Of a DNA stretch of 64,000 nt, positions 13,598-23,210 are shown one piece after another. The DNA is from Lichenostomus cassidix (Eukaryota; Chordata; Aves; Passeriformes; Meliphagidae): contig CM039193.1 of the NCBI GenBank assembly GCA_008360975.2, forward strand, positions 14,312,501 to 14,376,500, in the 5' to 3' direction. Numbering within the stretch: the first letter of the stretch is position 1; each line of letters opens with the position of its first letter. The notes below the pieces were generated by a model. That model ran no database searches. It was not told the origin of the DNA and worked only from the letters and a program-made list of their open reading frames with translations. The translations under genes and the position numbers were made by a program.

Positions 13598-14954
13598 TTA
13601 GCCTGATTTTTCAAAAAACCTGGACACCTGGATTGCACTGTCTTTTTCTGCTGTGGATACTGGCTTGAAGAACTAGAATCTATTCTTTCTTGATTATTAT
13701 GAAGCTTACTGTTACCATGAGAAAGGGATAGAAACTTAGATTCTGAGAAATTCAAAGTCTTTGGCTTAGAAGGAGCCCTTCAAATAATTTCAAAACATCT
13801 TATGGGATTTTACAAAAGTGGCATTTTTGCTTTCATTTTGGATTCAAAGAAATCCTCGTACTTAAAGTTTAAAAACTCACTCGCCAATCTATTCTTGTAC
13901 CAGCTTGTCAGGTTCCATCAAAACTACTTTGTCACTTCCATGTTAGTTTTAAGCTGCTGTATTAACTGGTCAGCAAATCTGGTCAAGGGTCTCAACTGAG
14001 TACAAGACCAAAAGCCAGGATTTTTTCCAGACTTGGATATTTCTCAGTTTTTTTGAGACCACTGCAGAATTTGAGCTGTAATTTGAAAGGCTGAGGCTTG
14101 CATGGGTGTAAAATAAGTTGGGCAATCATAGATCCATAACGTAACCTGATTCTTTGCATTTTCATGTTCCCTAAATGTGTTTAGAGACAAGAAAAATAGT
14201 ATTTTTTCCATGAACACATGGCTCTTGGAGCTATTTCTTGGCTTTTCTATCATCAATGCTCTCTTTATTATTTTCTGCAGATGTAACTCTGCATATGAGA
14301 TTTCCATAGACAAATAATATCCTCTCTTTTCTGGGACTTTGGAAAGCAACAAGGAAAGCCAAACCAATTCTGTCCCCCCGTTGAGGTTTGCTTTGAAGAA
14401 TGATTGCTTTGTGGTTTCTTCAGGGCATAGCTTCAAGTTTGGAAGCAAATGCAAAGTGAGCAGATTCTGGCCAGCAATTCCACCTGCCAGCAGGGTGCAT
14501 TTTTAGGTTTTACTGCCCGTGTGCCCAGAACTCTCTCTGCAAGATACTAACAAAGCAGTTAATGGAAAAGGCTTGTAGATAACCCCACAGAGAATTGTGA
14601 GTCTCCTTTTCATGTAAAACTCAGCGTTCAGAGTAACCTGATGCAGCTGGCTTTCTAGGGTGACTCCGTATAAATCCCACAGCACCTGGATTTTGGGCAG
14701 TTATCCTTCTCTGCCTGTTGTAAAATGCATCAGAAGTGTGACCTGTCTAATAATGTTAATTACCACGAGCTTAGTCCTGGCACTGCTGCAGGCAGTGCTT
14801 GCCAGGGGTATGGCAGCTGTATCTGGTAGAGCAACAGTTCCCTTTTAATGAGGGGAGCTTGCTGGTTTGGTTGCTTTAAGCAGCTTTCTTGAAATTCCTC
14901 TTTCTTCAAAATGCAGGAAGAGGAGAAAGGCACCTCCTGTAGCTGTGCTTGGAG
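7824..14954. other. Non-coding unique sequence
   Basis: No gene recognised across about 7 kb. The longest open frames (minus 9140-9592, 150 codons; minus 9273-9686, 137 codons; minus 10406-10816, 136 codons; minus 14044-14454, 136 codons) overlap open frames on the other strand or in neighbouring frames. They contain no motif I know. An A24 tract lies at 13565-13588; I see no processed-gene body next to it. Confidence 0.6.
13565..13588. repeat. A24 homopolymer tract
   Basis: Twenty-four consecutive A residues, followed by an A/G-rich stretch to about 13599. It could be the tail of an old retrocopy, but the sequence upstream has no recognisable transcript, and CR1 elements, the main avian LINE, do not end in poly(A). 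I treat it as simple sequence. Confidence 0.9.
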
Positions 14955-15118
14955 ATCACAGAATCAGAGAATGGTTTGGGTTGAAAGGGAGCTTAAAGAC
15001 CATCTTGTTCCAACCCCCTGCCATGGGCAGGGACACTTTCCATTAGACCAGGTTGTTCAGTGCCTCATCCAACCAGGCCTTGAACACTTCCAGGGATGGG
15101 GCAGCCACAGCTTCTCTG
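14955..15118 (-). repeat. CR1 LINE 3' region, minus strand
   Basis: The minus strand reads through the CR1 3' UTR. On the plus strand it shows the familiar reversed text 'atcacagaatcagagaatgg' at the left edge, then 'ccccctgccatgggcaggga', 'ccaggccttgaacacttcca' and 'gggatggggcagccacagct'. The left edge is the 3' end with degenerate octamer repeats, and the right edge at about 15118 is the 5' truncation point. Divergence from the common avian form is low to moderate, so this is one of the younger copies here. It has no coding capacity. Confidence 0.96.
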
Positions 15119-16319
15119 TTTAAATCCTCTGAATGGGGAGCCACCCTGAGTCTGTTGGCAGCTCTGGCTCAGGTAGGAAAGTAGAGGTCACAGGCCACAT
15201 GGTCCCATGAGGCATCAGAAGTCACTTCTTTTAATTCACCTAATGCTTCTAAGAGATTGCTGCCTACAAAGGAAAGAAAGTCTGCAGATACTGATGAGAA
15301 CAGAGCCTGAAGTTGCTGAAGTGTGATGCAACTGGATGTCAGGGCTGGGGACTGAGTTGGGAATGCACCACACCTGCATAATGCTTTGCCAGAGCCCAAA
15401 AGTTGTGCCTCTGTTGGGTCTGCCAGCAGTGCTGGGCCTTCTGTGACACCTCTCTGTGTGCCTGAGGAAGAAGTGCTCCCTGGTGAGAGGGTGATTAGGA
15501 AGGGTGACCTGGGCATATGTCATAGCTGCCTCCTTTGTAATCTGCCTGTGCTGATGCAAATTTAAGGTCAAAACTTGTCACCTAGGATTTTGCTTGTGTG
15601 TGTCTTTTCTATCCTGGGCTGCAAAGGATTCAGCAACAGAAAATGGTGTGTTTCCCGTGGAAAAACTGCAAGATAAAGGTGGTTGTTTATTTTCCCATCT
15701 CTTACTGTATTGACTCTTTGCTATCCTGTCCCCATTCCAGGCCAAATTACAATTTCAAAAACTCCTTAGTCGTGGTGTCAATAAAGACAAATAGATAAAT
15801 TATTTTAAAATCTTAGTGCTTTTAAAAGGGAGCATGTTATCATTGTAGAAGGTTATCCAAGGCATGGGTTAAGATGCTGAAGATGTGGCAGCAATAATTG
15901 TGCAATGGGAAGCAAAGGAAGTTCTCTCCCAGATGAATTAAAGGGTGACTAAGAGCAGTCTACCTGTCCAAGTCCTCCCCAGGGCTCTGGTGGGATCTGA
16001 TACATCTCCCTCCTTCCTGCCTGAATTTGCAGCATGACTCTTGTGTTATTGTCTCACAGGCCTCTGCCTGAAGCTGGCCCTGCCCTTGGGCCACCTCTGC
16101 CTTCTCTCTGAGCTGTGCTTGTTGGGTTTCCATGTCCTGGATGAAACCATGGCTGAGACTGGCACAGTGGTGCTTTCTGAATGGTGTCCAAAGCCTGTAA
16201 TGAAGCTGCTGTGCTTCAGTGCAGCCTCTGTATCTGGGGATTGTGGTGATGGTGGAAAACAGATATGGGAGGAAAAAACCAAGGGTGGGACTCACAAAAG
16301 GGTAATGTGCTGGTGCAAC
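15119..16319. other. Non-coding unique sequence
   Basis: No gene recognised. Two overlapping minus-strand frames of 115 and 111 codons (15169-15516 and 15236-15571) cover the same bases in different phases and have no known motif. A further pair on opposite strands near 15960-16325 is likewise judged to be chance. Confidence 0.6.
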
Positions 16320-17150
16320 AGGTAGCCCGGGGAGGGGGAGTGGCAGGAAGGGGTTTGCAGATGCAGCTCTTCTGTGCTCTTATCTACCCCTCTGGCAGCA
16401 GCCTCAGCCGAGACTCAGCTCGGCTATTTGGGAACGGGCCCAAAGCTTTAATGAAGGCAGGCGGGGAGGCGCAGCGCGTTCCTGGCTCTCAGGGGGCCCT
16501 TTGTCTCTCAAGGCTATCGGCTTTCTCTGAGGAGACACATCATCACCCAGCTCTGAGCTGGATAAGAGCTTTTGAAGTTTTCTGTTTGATATGCGTCACT
16601 GCCTCCGTCACACAGCACAAGACCTTCTCTGGGTTTATCCTATCCCTGCTGCAGTTTCACCCACCTGGTATCGCAACCAGAGATAACACAAGAGCTGAAC
16701 CTCACGTGTCTTGAAATAACTGGAGTTTGGGGAATGTGGTTTCCTAGAGAGAGCAATTAGCACCTTCAAAAGGTCTTAGCAGGAGTGAGGATGATGAGCC
16801 TCTCCTTCCATGCCCAGTCTGGGCTTTATTTCATGTAACCGGCTCGCTGATGGTCGCAGCCCCTCTGCCCAGGTCTGTTGGGCTGTGCTTTCTGGGGCTG
16901 TCCTGGCTTCAGCTTTTCGCCTGTGTGTTTGGCTGTCCCAGGCATGCATGGGCAGGACTCTGCACCTCTGAATTCAAGCACTGCTCCGAGGTCAGGGCAT
17001 CATCCTGCGGGTATCTGGAGGCCATGCAGCCCCCACGATGACAATAGTTCCGACTGTAGTAAGGTACCTGTTGTTTAAGCTCAGGCTTTGGTCACTAATG
17101 CCTAGTAAAGACAGACAAACAAACCAATCTCGGCTTTCAGCGTCATTGTT
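16320..17150. promoter_or_regulatory. CpG-richer block with GATA, CRE-like and E-box motifs
   Basis: This is the one part of the window where CpG is plainly not depleted: about two dozen CpGs by eye in 830 bp, against a few per kilobase in most of the rest. It carries three GATA sites (CTTATCT at 16379-16385, GATAAG at 16561-16566, AGATAA at 16681-16686). It also has two CGTCA half-sites 12 bp apart (16594-16598 and 16606-16610) and a CACGTG E-box at 16703-16708. A plus-strand frame of 149 codons (16265-16714) crosses it but shows no domain. It could be an enhancer, an alternative promoter or a non-coding RNA first exon; I favour an enhancer. This is inference from composition and motifs. Confidence 0.35.
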
Positions 17151-17833
17151 AAATATTTAGGGAAAGGGATTCCTGGTTTCTTTACCAATGGCAGGAGGCT
17201 GCTCAGAACGTGTTCACTGATGAGCAGGTAGCTGATAGTTTCTCCTTTCTTTCTCCCAAAGGCACAAGGCTCCTGCTAATGGAGCAGTAAGAGCAGGGCA
17301 GTACCTGAATGTGCTGGGTGGGATGACCTAACTTGGTGACTCGTGAGCCAGGATGTATGAGCAGCTGGTGTCCTGGTGACACCAGGGTGCTTGCAGAGTT
17401 AATGTTTGACTGACCTGTGTGTCAGGTGACCTCTTCCAGTTTAGAAGTCAAGTCATGCATGGAGTCAACCAAAGGAAGAAGTCATATGGAGGGGTGGGGT
17501 GAGGTACTTAGCCAACAGGCAAAGCAAACAAATGATGAATGAGAGTTAAAACACTTCAGGTTATAACCAGAAGGGAGGCTCTGCTGAGAAGCTGTCTCCA
17601 GTCTCTGATTTTCTTGCCATTTCTAAGTGAGGGAACTGTGAGCAGAATGAACTGTGCAAGATCGATAATAAAACACACTCACCTTGGAGCTTGTTATATC
17701 TGCTGTGCAAGCAAACAGTATTTCACATGATTGCTGAGAAGAAAAAGCTAATCAAAGAGCTGCTATTTAATTGGCCTAGGTTCATCTTTATCTAATAGTC
17801 AACAGCAGACAAGTGAGTCTGAAAAGAAAAGCT
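17151..17833. other. Non-coding unique sequence
   Basis: Nothing recognised. CpG content falls back to the background level right after 17150. The open frames are short. Confidence 0.6.
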
Positions 17834-17905
17834 CTGGAGGGATGAAGTGACTTGACCAAGATTGAAATAAACCCAGTTTGAAATCAGCTCTTGTAATTCC
17901 CAGCA
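17834..17905 (+). repeat. Possible ancient MIR/L3-like relic
   Basis: The text 'gatgaagtgacttgaccaag' is close to the phrase 'aagtgacttgcccaaggtca' shared by MIR-type SINEs and L3/CR1-type amniote repeats. It is followed by '...cccagtttgaaatcagctctt', the expected kind of downstream text. The match is short and diverged, so this is a weak call. Confidence 0.35.
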
Positions 17906-19304
17906 GAAGGAGCCTGCCCAGCTGACCGAAAAAAATCTCTTGCTTGTGTTGCTGGCAGAGATCCTGAGCTCAGAGCAGAATACAAATGCCTCATTTTAAA
18001 GAAATTACTTCTGTAAAGCTTGTCCTGATGCTTATACCCAAATGGGCAGTGGTGGCTTGGAGGGGAGTGCAGCGAACCAAACTGAGGGGATATGCAGGTG
18101 TGCAAAGAACCTGGACAGTCAAATTCCAGTGAGAGGACAGCACTGAGCCGCTGGGATGCACTCAGCAGTGTTTTTGTTCATTGTGAGAGTGGGAGTGAAC
18201 CTGTCCTGGGAGAGAATTTGCAGCACATTCAAGGGGGTTGAGAGCAGCCTTCTGTGTGTGTTGGTGCCTCTGCTCAACACCACATTTCTGTGGATTTCTC
18301 CCCAGACTTTCCTCTCTTGGGAAATTCAGCCTCTGAAAGATGCATTCTGTGCATACCATGGTTCTAGGATCAAGCCTTGTAGATGCTTAAAGGGCAACAG
18401 TGTTGTCATTCCCGAGCAACACCTGAGCTTGGTAGGATAGAGGCAAGGTGAAATCCTATGGATGGTGCTTTAATGGCAACTGTGTGTGTGTGTGAATGAA
18501 GTAGGGAATGTAACTCATCCCTGTCACCTCTTTTTATGGGATGGTACTGGCCAGATAAGCTGGTGTCAGGAATGCTACTGGCATTTTCCCCTGTTCCTTA
18601 GAAGCTGTTCCTGTTCAAAACTAGAGAAGCTCACAAGACAAAGCTTGGGAAGAAATCAGGCTTCAGCAGCTGAACAGAAACACAATTCAGTGCCATGTCT
18701 TGGGGTCTTCTGGCTTGCTTAGAAAGAAAAGAGATGTTTCTGGGGACATCAAAATATTGAACAGCCTACACCTGAGTCTTTACTTTTGTTCTCTCTTGTG
18801 GCTTTGCAGTTGATATCCACGTCTCCTGAAGTCTGGCATGGGGTAAATCGCACTGATCTCTACTGTCTATTGCTCAGATGAACATGCCCATGCAGCTGAC
18901 AGGGCAGCCAGAGCAGCCTGTGTTAGCAATGGTGTTCTTTGGGCTGAGGGGAGATTGGCTCCTTGTCCATGTCCTTCAAGGACATCTGTGGTTGACTGAC
19001 ACAGGACGTAGCTCCAGGGATACCCACTTGTCACCTGAAATCCTCCTGCACATGATAGTGGTACCTTCAGAGCAGACATTGCTTTCCTGAGGAGGAAGGA
19101 ATCAGGTCAGGCTCTTTCTGGGGTAGCATTTACTGTACGCTCCTCGGGCTGACAGCTTAGCTCCTCTGACAAACTTCTGCCTGAGATTTAAGAGACAAAA
19201 ATACTGTGTTTGTTACAAGTGATTGCCCCTGTCCTCTTCAGTCCATATAATTTTCCAGTCTGACATGGCCAAGTTATCGAATCAGTGCTTCTTAGAGGCT
19301 GGAT
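17906..19304. other. Non-coding unique sequence
   Basis: No gene recognised. A (TG)7 run lies at 18481-18494. The open frames are under 95 codons and have no known motif. Confidence 0.6.
18481..18494. repeat. (TG)7 microsatellite
   Basis: Seven tandem TG units. Short dinucleotide repeat. Confidence 0.85.
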
Positions 19305-19525
19305 TCATTTTATTTGTGACCAGGCAGTCCCAGGGACACAAGCTGCCAAGAATCTGTCAATAATCAACCAGAGGATATCTTATCTTTTTTTTCCTTGGCT
19401 AAACACATTGTAAGGGCTAACACACCATGAATAATAGATAGTCATAAAAAAAACACATCCCCTGTAAATCTGTCCCAGCTGTTACTAGGCCGAATTTATG
19501 ACAGCAATATTTAATCAACTGTTTC
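19305..19525. promoter_or_regulatory. Candidate conserved block with PBX/MEIS-like sites
   Basis: The block holds CTGTCAATAATCA at 19354-19366, which resembles a PBX/MEIS-type composite site, and TTTATGACAGC at 19496-19506, whose TGACAG core at 19499-19504 is a MEIS-type site. Between them are GATATCTTATC and several AATAA-type words. No repeat homology is seen. The combination suggests a developmental enhancer, but conservation was not measured. Confidence 0.28.
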
Positions 19526-21248
19526 AAGAAGAGGGTTACAAAAACACTGGGCTAAAAGCTGTGGATCTAGCAAGAGTTCTCTTCTCTCTGGCCTGTATGA
19601 GCCCTGGAAATGGAGAAATGTGGGACGTGATGTGGATAGATTTAGGGGCTTTGTTTTTGTTTTAATCCACAGCCGTGCTGCTGTGCTGTCTAACCTGAGA
19701 CAACCCACAGGAAATAGATTTTCAGTCTCTGTGTTTTGTGCAGTGTCTATCAGGTAAAAGCAATGCTTGAGAAGTCTGGTTCTGCTCTCACTAACCTCTG
19801 TCTCTTGCTTTTCAGGTGTTTGTTTTTCTCTGTATTATGAGATGTAGATAACTCATTTGCTGTGGTGGTTGAGATGTTAACTGCTGTACCTCTTTCTGGG
19901 TATCCATCCCTGCATTAAGGAAACCTGAATTCCCATTAATTTCCATTTGAATTTGGACTTGGGGTCAGCTTTCTTGTCATCTTTGTGGTGTCAGACCTCA
20001 TCCTGTTGGCTGCTGGAGCTCTAGATTTTTAACCTTTTCACTGTTCTTCAGGCTTTTCATATGCTGCCTGATTGAGCAGTCTGGCAAATCATCGGTCAGT
20101 ACTTTTCTACCCTAAGAATACCCTTTGAAAAAAACAATAGTTTGAATAAATGGATAGAAATTTTCATTTCCATTCTGGTGTTTGAGACTTCAGGATTCAT
20201 TTTTTAAGTGACCCTCTGTGCAGCAGTGATGGCTTTTACTTTTACATAGCAACATGGCTCCATTAGCTACAGCTCCAAGAAAAAGTTAGTACTCCTGGTG
20301 GAAGACTGAGAATCAGAAAGTGTCTCATTCAAAAAAGGTTTGCATGGAAAAGGGATTGTGTCGTGTCAGTGTGTTGAGATTTAGGCTGATGAATGTTTCT
20401 TCACATTGCTAAGGAGCTCAGAGCAAGTGTCTGAAATGCCTCTTCAGAGCCTCAAGCTTAGTGGAATCCAGCATTATGGGAAGTCATGAAGGTGATTTCT
20501 GCATCCAGGCAACTCTGGATACAAATAGCATGCAGGTTCAGATAAGGGTAATCAAATTGGATGCCTCAGGCTGTAAGATGATATCTGCAGGGGCTGGGAA
20601 AGCTCTGCTTCCCAGTGCTCCCCACTGGTGCTGGCCAGTGGCCACACTTCTCCGTCAACTGGCCTGTCAAACTACTAGGGAAGCAAAGTTCCATTCACTG
20701 TTAATAACAGTAATGAAATCCATTGCTCAGCTGTTTGCTTTTGCTTTCTTAAAAGCATTGTGCTTGGAAGTGGTCTAGAGCACAGGTTATAGAATGCAAT
20801 ATCTTCTTCTGAACTTTCTACTCTTAGCCCTTTGGTGTTTTTAAAGTCTTTTGGGGTGGGTTAGACATCCCAAAAGTGCGGTTTCTATGGGCACAAAAGC
20901 CTTTTCGATCTTTGACTCAGGCTTGTGATTTTATGGGAGAGGATCTTTCCTGGCCTGTGTGGTATTTGACTAACAATGAAGATAAATTAATACCATGCCC
21001 TGGAGAAATGGCTGCTGAAATGAACTGTCAGGCCAGTGTAAGACTTCCTGTCATCTGAGGGGATCTGGGCAGAGTCTGCAGCCACCAACAAGCAGATTTA
21101 TACTCAGGGCTGGTGCAGCTGCAGTAAATCTACTGTCAGCTGTATCATGCCAAAGGCAAAGCTTTTCAGGCACGTCATAAGGCTGGCTTTCAGAGTGGTA
21201 CAGCAGCCACCTCTGGTCCCAGGCAAACATTAGGAGCTGGAGAAACAC
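19526..21248. other. Non-coding unique sequence
   Basis: No gene recognised. One plus-strand frame of 105 codons (20461-20778) has no known domain. I see nothing else in this stretch. Confidence 0.6.
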
Positions 21249-21630
21249 TCAGAAATTAAAAAGAAATTGGTGGTGGCAAGTGGCAACAAAATATTTTATT
21301 GGTCTGGGGTGCGAGAGGGAGGGGGGTTTGTTACCAGATTTACTGCTGCTTTGCTTGATGCTCTTGCTTGTTTCTTGTTTTGTTAGTGGTTCAGGTTTTT
21401 TCCTCTCCAAAGGTGTTATGTAGTGTATATCTTTTCTGAATATTGCACTTAGTCTTTTGAACAGAAGTGAAGGATTGGATATTGATTCTGTTTCGAAATG
21501 TAGGTAAAAATTGGTCATTCCTCCTGTTTCCATCTCTAACAGTTTGCTTACGACATCGTTAGCTAGGATAGGTTGCAGTGCTGTAGACCTCTGCACCTTG
21601 GACTTCCAGGTGTATTTTGCTCATCCCACT
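21249..21630 (-). other. Protein-like open frame, unrecognised
   Basis: On the minus strand the frame is open from the stop near 21630 down to the stop at 21249, about 125 codons with no ATG near its upstream end. The translation is rich in Lys, Ser, Thr and Glu and poor in Trp, with a Lys/Ser-rich tail (PLERKKPEPLTKQETSK). Its composition is more like a real protein end than the other frames in the window. An AATAAA lies at 21295-21300 on the same strand, inside the frame. A terminal exon, a decayed retrocopy or chance are all possible. I recognise no family, and chance is the most likely explanation. Confidence 0.15.
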
Positions 21631-22864
21631 AACAGCATGGGCTGTTAACAGCAATTTTATTTCAAGGGAAGGGAAAAGAGCACGTCTCCCTTCACACAGG
21701 AAAGCTACAAGTGGCATGAGATTTGAGCCTCTTGGCTTCATGACTTTTTTTTTTTATTGCTGGATTCATGATTCACTGGTTCTGATCAAACCAATTCCCA
21801 GCAATAAACAGCAGGAAGGAGAAAAAAAGTGTGTCATGTTGATAATACGATGAGTGAAGGGACCAATGACCCTTAGAGAAGGGTGAGCCAGTCTTGTTGC
21901 AAAAGATATGGCTCATCCTGTTCATGCCTGGCGTGGCACTGCCAGGAACTTGGGGCAGAGAGAGATAAGCTAAAATTTAGAAGGAGGAGAGAAGGGCAAG
22001 TGATCACAGGCTTCAGTTCAGGAAAGCACAAACACCCTTCCTGCCACTGCACCACAGGCCACCTGAATTGTGGGCAGTGGGGCTGAGCCTGTGCGCTCAT
22101 CATGGCCTGGGCTCTTGGGCTTTCATCAGTGGCCTGGGCTACCAAAAAATCCACAACATGGTCTCTGGCTCCCTGGTATAAAAGGAGATTAATGAGGGTG
22201 GGTGTGATGACAAGGCTATTTCTGTGCATCCTCAGCATATTTCTGTGAATCTTCAGCTGTCCTTTACAAGAGAAAATGTCAGTGCACTCAAGTACAAGAT
22301 ATTTTGGTTTGTAGCCTGTGAGGTCCTGTCGGTTCCTCAGTGCCTCTACCTTGCAATTTTGGGGCCTGGCCTGTGCAGCAGCAGCACAGCTGCCACACAC
22401 TCCTTTGCCTAATGAGCCTCAGCCATCAGAAAGCAGCCAGTGAAGGAAAATGTGAAGCTGAACTTTGACTTCATGGACTCAGCAGAACTGGACTGAGCTG
22501 TAGATGTGAAAGATCAGCTAAACAAGCTTGCTAGTGTAGTAGAGCTATATGGTTTTGCGTTGTTGGGTGGGTGCTCTTGTTGTGATTAGAGGCTTTATCT
22601 CCAATTGCATTGGTTTTGCCCTCTGTTCTTCCTTCGGGTGCCTATTTCATCTCCCTGCTGCAAGATGTCCTCAGCTGGAAAGATGAAATTGCCAGTCTGG
22701 ATGGTGCTTTCATGTCACCATGGCTCATGTGAGCTATCTTGGTTTCTGCAGGTAGAGCCTTTTCCAGCAGTTCACAGGTCCAGGGCAGCTCTTGGAGCTG
22801 GGCTCCGCTCCCTCTTGCACTCAGGGTTCCACGTAGTCACTTGCTTTTCTTGTCCCTCTGCATG
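21631..22864. other. Non-coding sequence with a 175-codon chance frame
   Basis: A minus-strand frame of 175 codons (21873-22400) is the second longest in the window. It has no signal peptide, domain or repeat and is shadowed by plus-strand frames at 21883-22086 and 22224-22412. A TATAAAAGG word at 22177-22185 is isolated, with no other promoter feature near it. Nothing else is recognised. Confidence 0.55.
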
Positions 22865-23210
22865 ACACGCTATCATGAGACATCTTATCAACATTAGCAC
22901 TGCCTTGAAGAGAGCTAATTTATGTGATAAGGCCTTATTGCTTGTTTCTCAATCTGTACCAGCACTGTCTGCTCAAAAATAAGATTATGGTGATCAAACA
23001 TCTGCAGGACAGTCACCTTGAATAGTGTTGTGCTCCTGAAAATGGTGTACGTGACATAAATCTTTATCAGGGTGTCATTTAACAGGGAAAGAAGCTATTG
23101 TACTTCTACCAGCTTATAGTGAGTGCTTAACATTTTTATTATGTGGAGTTTATTATTTTAATGGATCACCATGATTATGCAGCTGCACTGTTCAGCAATA
23201 AAGAGAGGGA
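22865..23210. promoter_or_regulatory. Candidate conserved AT-rich block
   Basis: About 345 bp with many AT-rich transcription-factor-like words: CTTATCAACATTAG, a perfect 12-bp palindrome ATAAGGCCTTAT at 22927-22938, TGATCAAACATCTG, CTTTATCAGG and GATTATGCAGCTG. There is no simple-sequence tract or repeat homology. The texture is like that of vertebrate conserved non-coding elements. This is inference only. Confidence 0.25.

Noticed and set aside
22177..22185. TATAAAAGG word as a core promoter
   Set aside because: A perfect TATA word, but no CpG content, initiator context or downstream exon was seen; such words are expected by chance.
21873..22400. 175-codon minus-strand open frame as a gene
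   Set aside because: No recognisable domain, and shadowed by plus-strand frames; length alone is not enough in 64 kb.
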